A model generated the notes under the pieces. That model ran no database searches, was not told the DNA's origin, and worked only from the letters and a program-made list of their open reading frames with translations. This document shows positions 60,809-64,000 of a stretch of DNA of 64,000 nt, one piece after another. How positions within the stretch are numbered: the stretch's first letter is position 1; each line of letters starts with the position of its first letter. The stretch comes from an uncultured Clostridia bacterium (lineage in GTDB: Bacteria > Bacillota > Clostridia > Christensenellales > Aristaeellaceae): assembly GCA_934632155.1 (NCBI GenBank), contig CAKTXZ010000006.1, forward strand, positions 62,001-126,000, read 5' to 3'. The position numbers were made by a program, and so were the translations under genes.

Positions 60809-61351
60809 GTGCATAAAACGCAAAGGCTGACCCTGCTGGGCATGCTGGCGGCAGTCGCCACGCTGCTGGGGCTGATCGAGCGGCAGTTTGTGCTGGTGCC
60901 CGCCGTGCCCGCCATCCGGCTGGGGCTGGGCAACGCGGCGCTGCTCGTCGCGCTCTACGCCCTTTCCGCCGGGGACGCATGGCTGCTGGCGCTGCTGAAG
61001 GCCGTGATGGGCTGCCTATTATTTTCCGGCTTTCGGGCGCTCCCCTATGCGCTGTGCGGCGGCGCGGCGGCCATGACGGCCATGACGCTGCTTCGCCGCG
61101 CACGCTTTGGCGTTATCGGCGTTAGCGTCGGCGGGGCGTGCGCCCACGCGCTGGGGCAAACGCTGATTTCCCGGCCGATGCTCGGCTCATGGGCGGCGGC
61201 TGCGCAGCTTCCGTGGCTGCTGATCGCCTCGATAATGGCCGGCGCGCTGACGGGCGCGGCAGCCGCGCTGACCATCAGCCGCCTGCCTCCGACACGCGGC
61301 GAAGCCGCATTTTCCCTTCCAACGCATCAAACAAGGAGGAATCCCTCATGA
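60809..61351 (+). CDS. Gx transporter family / heptaprenyl diphosphate synthase component-I-like membrane protein
   Basis: 180 residues, five to six membrane segments, with IRLGLGNAALLVALYAL and LLSGFRALPYALCGG-type motifs of PF07456. Members cluster with NusG-II and Rnf genes; despite the old name it is probably a small-molecule transporter component. Starts with GTG 60809 behind AAAGGAGG. ATGA overlap with the next gene. Confidence 0.83.
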   Translation: MHKTQRLTLLGMLAAVATLLGLIERQFVLVPAVPAIRLGLGNAALLVALYALSAGDAWLLALLKAVMGCLLFSGFRALPYALCGGAAAMTAMTLLRRARFGVIGVSVGGACAHALGQTLISRPMLGSWAAAAQLPWLLIASIMAGALTGAAAALTISRLPPTRGEAAFSLPTHQTRRNPS

Positions 61352-61905
61352 ACAGGAAATTCCCGGCATGGGCCGTGCTGCTGCTCATTACGCTGTGCGC
61401 CGGGCTGGCGCTTGGCGGCACCTTCGAATTGACGCGCGACGCCATTGCCGCGCAGCAAACCGCCGCGGCCGAAAACGCGCGGCGCGCCGTGCTGCCGCAG
61501 GCCGATACGTTCGAAGCGATTGCGCCGGACGCCGGTCTGGGGCTGGATTGGTGCTACGCCGGGAAAAAGGACGGCGCGCTCGTGGGGTATGCGGCGCAGA
61601 TCACCGTGCAGGGCTTCGGCGGCGAAATCGAGGTCGTCGCGGGCGTGGATACGGCGCAAACAATCCGCGGCGTAACGGTCGGCGGCGGAAGCTTTTCCGA
61701 AACGCCGGGGCTTGGCGCAAAGGCGAAGGAGAGCGCCTTTACGGACGCCTTTATCGGTAAGCAGGCGCAGCTGCGCGTCGTTCGGGCCGGCGAAGCCGCG
61801 GACGACGCTTCCATCGACGCCATTACCTCGGCCACCATTACCTCCCGGGCGGTTGTCGGCGCGGTCAACGATATCGCGAAGGCCGTCGCTTCTCTGCAGC
61901 CCTGA
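61348..61905 (+). CDS. FMN-binding protein, RnfG-like
   Basis: 185 residues: N-terminal helix (WAVLLLITLCAGLALG), then an FMN-binding domain with the flavinylation motif variant SATIT in DAITSATITSRAVVGAVN. ApbE upstream would attach FMN to the motif's last Thr. Start ATG 61348 follows AAGGAGG. In the usual Clostridial order RnfG follows RnfD, so this could be a relocated rnfG or an additional FMN-binding protein. Confidence 0.85.
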   Translation: MNRKFPAWAVLLLITLCAGLALGGTFELTRDAIAAQQTAAAENARRAVLPQADTFEAIAPDAGLGLDWCYAGKKDGALVGYAAQITVQGFGGEIEVVAGVDTAQTIRGVTVGGGSFSETPGLGAKAKESAFTDAFIGKQAQLRVVRAGEAADDASIDAITSATITSRAVVGAVNDIAKAVASLQP

Positions 61906-61943
61906 GGGCGGCACGATTCCATCAGAAAACGGAGGCGCTTGCA

Positions 61944-63302
61944 TTGCAGACAAAAACCTTTCATCGCGGCGTGCACCCCCTTCGCCGCCAGCACGAGGGC
62001 AAACTGCCCACGCGCGACGTTCCTATTCGGGATTATGTCTCCGACAGCGTGGTCATCAGCATGGCCATGCATATTGGCGCGCCTGCGACGCCCTGCGTCA
62101 AGAAGGGCGATCATGTGAAGCTGGGGCAGGTCATCGGCACGGCGAACGGCTTTGTCAGCCTGCCGGTTCACGCCAGCATCTCCGGCGAGGTAACGGACGT
62201 CGCGCCCATTCCCTTCCTCCTCTCGTCGCCGGTCATGGCCGTTTCCATAAAAAATGATTTTCTGGACGAATGGACGGACGATCTTTCGCCGCTTGGCGCC
62301 GTCGACCGCGTCGACCCCAAGGCCATCCTTCCCGCCATTGCGCGCGCCGGCATATGCGGCATGGGCGGCGCTTCCTTCCCCACGCACGTGAAGCTCACCT
62401 TCCGCGAGAACGCGTATTGCGATACGATCATCGTCAACGGCGCGGAATGCGAAACGCACCTGACCGCCGACCACCGCCTGATGATCGAGCACGGCGTGCG
62501 CGTCGTGGACGGCCTGCGCGCCGCCATGCGCGCCACGGGCGTTTCCCACGGCGTGATCGCCATCGAGGATAACAAGCCCGAAGCGATCGAGGCCATGCGC
62601 CGCGCCGCCTCCGGGCGGGAGGGCGTGCGCGTTCAGCCGCTGAAAACCAAATATCCGCAGGGCGGCGAAAAGCAGCTTATCGAGGCCGTTACCGGCCGTC
62701 AGGTGCCCAGCGGCAAGCTGCCCATCGACGTGCACGTCGTCGTCCTCAACGCGGGCACCTGCGCCGCCATTGCCGACGCAATCATCGACGGAAAGCCGCT
62801 TATCAGCCGCGTTACGACGGTCACAGGCTGCGTGCGTCAGCCCTCCAACCTGCGTCTGCGCGTGGGCACGGTCGTGGGGGACGCCATCGGCGCGTGCGGC
62901 GGCTTTTCCGAAACGCCCGGCAAAATCTTTTTCGGCGGCGCAATGACGGGCATGTCGCTGCCCAACATCTACGTTCCCATTACCAAGGCCACCAACGGGA
63001 TCGTCGCGCTCAACGAGCACGACGCGGCCAGCCTTGAGGAAAGCCCCTGCATCCGCTGCGGCCGGTGCGTGGCGGCATGTCCGATCGGCCTGAACCCCTA
63101 TCAAATCAAGGTTGCCGCAGACGCAAGCAATTTTGAAGCGGCGAAAAGGCTGCACGTAGGCGACTGTATGCTTTGCGGCTCCTGCGCCTATGTATGCCCG
63201 TCCCGCCGCTGGCTGACGGCGTCCTTCCGCTTCGCCAAGGATCAATTGGCCGCTCAAGCGCGCGCCGCGCGGGCCGCCGAGCAAGGAGGCAATACCAAAT
63301 GA
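61944..63302 (+). CDS. rnfC: Electron transport complex subunit RnfC
   Basis: 452 residues. NADH/FMN-binding Rossmann-like region (AGICGMGGASFPTHVKL, IVNGAECETHLTADHR), SLBB-like segment, and two 4Fe-4S motifs CIRCGRCVAACP and CMLCGSCAYVCP. Takes electrons between ferredoxin/NAD pools and the membrane subunits. TTG 61944 start behind GGAGG. Overlaps rnfD as ATGA. Confidence 0.95.
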   Translation: MQTKTFHRGVHPLRRQHEGKLPTRDVPIRDYVSDSVVISMAMHIGAPATPCVKKGDHVKLGQVIGTANGFVSLPVHASISGEVTDVAPIPFLLSSPVMAVSIKNDFLDEWTDDLSPLGAVDRVDPKAILPAIARAGICGMGGASFPTHVKLTFRENAYCDTIIVNGAECETHLTADHRLMIEHGVRVVDGLRAAMRATGVSHGVIAIEDNKPEAIEAMRRAASGREGVRVQPLKTKYPQGGEKQLIEAVTGRQVPSGKLPIDVHVVVLNAGTCAAIADAIIDGKPLISRVTTVTGCVRQPSNLRLRVGTVVGDAIGACGGFSETPGKIFFGGAMTGMSLPNIYVPITKATNGIVALNEHDAASLEESPCIRCGRCVAACPIGLNPYQIKVAADASNFEAAKRLHVGDCMLCGSCAYVCPSRRWLTASFRFAKDQLAAQARAARAAEQGGNTK

Positions 63303-64000
63303 GCCTGAGAATGTCCACCGCGCCGCATATGCACAGCCCGATGACCACCCAGCGGCTGATGGCCTGCGTGCTGCTTTCCCTTTTGCCGCCCGCCGCCGCC
63401 GGCGTATATGCGTTTGGCCTTCCGGCGCTTTTCACCATCCTCGTCGGCGCGGCAAGCGCCGTGCTGTCCGAGGCTCTCTGGCAAAAGCTCGCCCGGCAGA
63501 AAATTCGCGTCTCTGATTGCTCCGCGCTGGTAACAGGCGTTATTCTGGCGCTTAACCTGCCCGCTACGTCGCCGTGGTGGATCACGGCGATTGGCAGCGC
63601 GTTCGCCATCCTGATCGTCAAGCAGCTCTTTGGCGGGCTGGGCGATAATTTCCTCAACCCCGCCATGGCGGCGCGCGCCGTGCTGCTGGCCTCCTGGCCC
63701 GCGCGCATGACGGCCTATGTCGCGCCCACGTTCTTCTCCGGCGTTGACGCCGTGACCGCCGCCACCCCCCTTGCGCTTTCCGGCGCGCATTCCCCTGCCC
63801 TGCTGGACGCTTTCCTGGGCAATATTCCCGGAACGATCGGCGAGGTCAACAAGGCCGCCATCCTGCTGGGCTTTGCCTTCCTGCTGCTTACGCGCACGGT
63901 TTCGTGGCGCATTCCGGCGGTCATGGTCGGCAGCGTATTTCTTTTCTCGTGGTGCTTTGGCGATAATCCCGTCATGGCCGTTTGCACCGGCGGGGTGCTG
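63299..64000 (+). CDS. rnfD: Electron transport complex subunit RnfD, N-terminal part (runs off the window)
   Basis: 234 codons are visible from ATG 63299, behind AAGGAGG and overlapping rnfC. Starts MSLRMSTAPHMHSP, then membrane helices with GLGDNFLNPAMAARAVLLASWP, and the covalent-FMN-type motif in VDAVTAATPLALSG. Integral membrane subunit that carries FMN and takes part in ion pumping. The rest of the rnf operon lies beyond the window. Confidence 0.92.
   Translation, partial: MSLRMSTAPHMHSPMTTQRLMACVLLSLLPPAAAGVYAFGLPALFTILVGAASAVLSEALWQKLARQKIRVSDCSALVTGVILALNLPATSPWWITAIGSAFAILIVKQLFGGLGDNFLNPAMAARAVLLASWPARMTAYVAPTFFSGVDAVTAATPLALSGAHSPALLDAFLGNIPGTIGEVNKAAILLGFAFLLLTRTVSWRIPAVMVGSVFLFSWCFGDNPVMAVCTGGVL

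Overview
The window looks like the chromosome of a G+C-rich member of the Firmicutes, class Clostridia. The sequence evidence is: a lonB-lonA-engB order, a DUF512-der-plsY cluster, a SpoIID/LytB-domain lipoprotein, a TRAM/PIN protein beside radA, an Rnf complex preceded by ApbE, a NusG-domain-II protein and a Gx transporter, and strong Shine-Dalgarno sites with frequent GTG and TTG starts. I cannot fix the genus. No tRNA, rRNA, CRISPR array, insertion sequence or phage gene was seen. Almost all DNA is coding, and long antisense reading frames are by-products of the base composition.

Left part (1-15,900, all minus strand): one carbohydrate-use operon of at least 11 genes, read from a near-consensus promoter at 15,813-15,842. 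In transcription order it holds two GH123/DUF4091-type proteins, a solute-binding protein, a 931-residue solute-binding protein with carbohydrate-binding-like modules, a permease pair, an NHL-TPR-YIP1 membrane protein, a DUF5696 protein, a second permease pair, and a GH16 glycanase cut by the window edge. No transport ATPase or regulator is visible. Next come a lipase-like protein and a Na/Pi cotransporter (minus), then on the plus strand a large secreted SH3/peptidoglycan-binding protein, a RidA protein and an esterase-like hydrolase.

Middle (23,754-36,500, minus): oppA-oppB-oppC-oppD-oppF-alr-ldcA form a tightly overlapping operon that reads as a cell-wall-peptide uptake and recycling unit. 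Its OppC permease carries an inserted SH3b-like domain, which I consider the most interesting signal here. The operon runs directly into a lonB gene that has lost its N-terminal part including the Walker A motif. lonA, with its own promoter and a perfect inverted repeat, and engB follow.

Right part (36,900-64,000): a SpoIID-type lipoprotein, a five-repeat peptidoglycan-binding protein, a PIN/TRAM protein and radA (minus); a metallophosphoesterase-like protein, ppk1, a polytopic membrane protein and an MFS transporter (plus); a phosphoribosyltransferase (plus); DUF512-der-plsY (minus); an inositol-phosphatase/PHP-phosphatase pair (minus), divergent from a TtcA-like gene with a long hairpin-rich leader; GDPD-greA-lysS plus a membrane-anchored unknown (minus); a rhomboid-like protein lacking catalytic residues (minus); and apbE, NusG-II, Gx transporter, FMN-binding protein, rnfC and a partial rnfD (plus), the start of an ion-translocating Rnf complex.

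Starts were reassigned from the longest frame wherever a good ribosome-binding site, an overlap with the preceding gene or a promoter position called for it.
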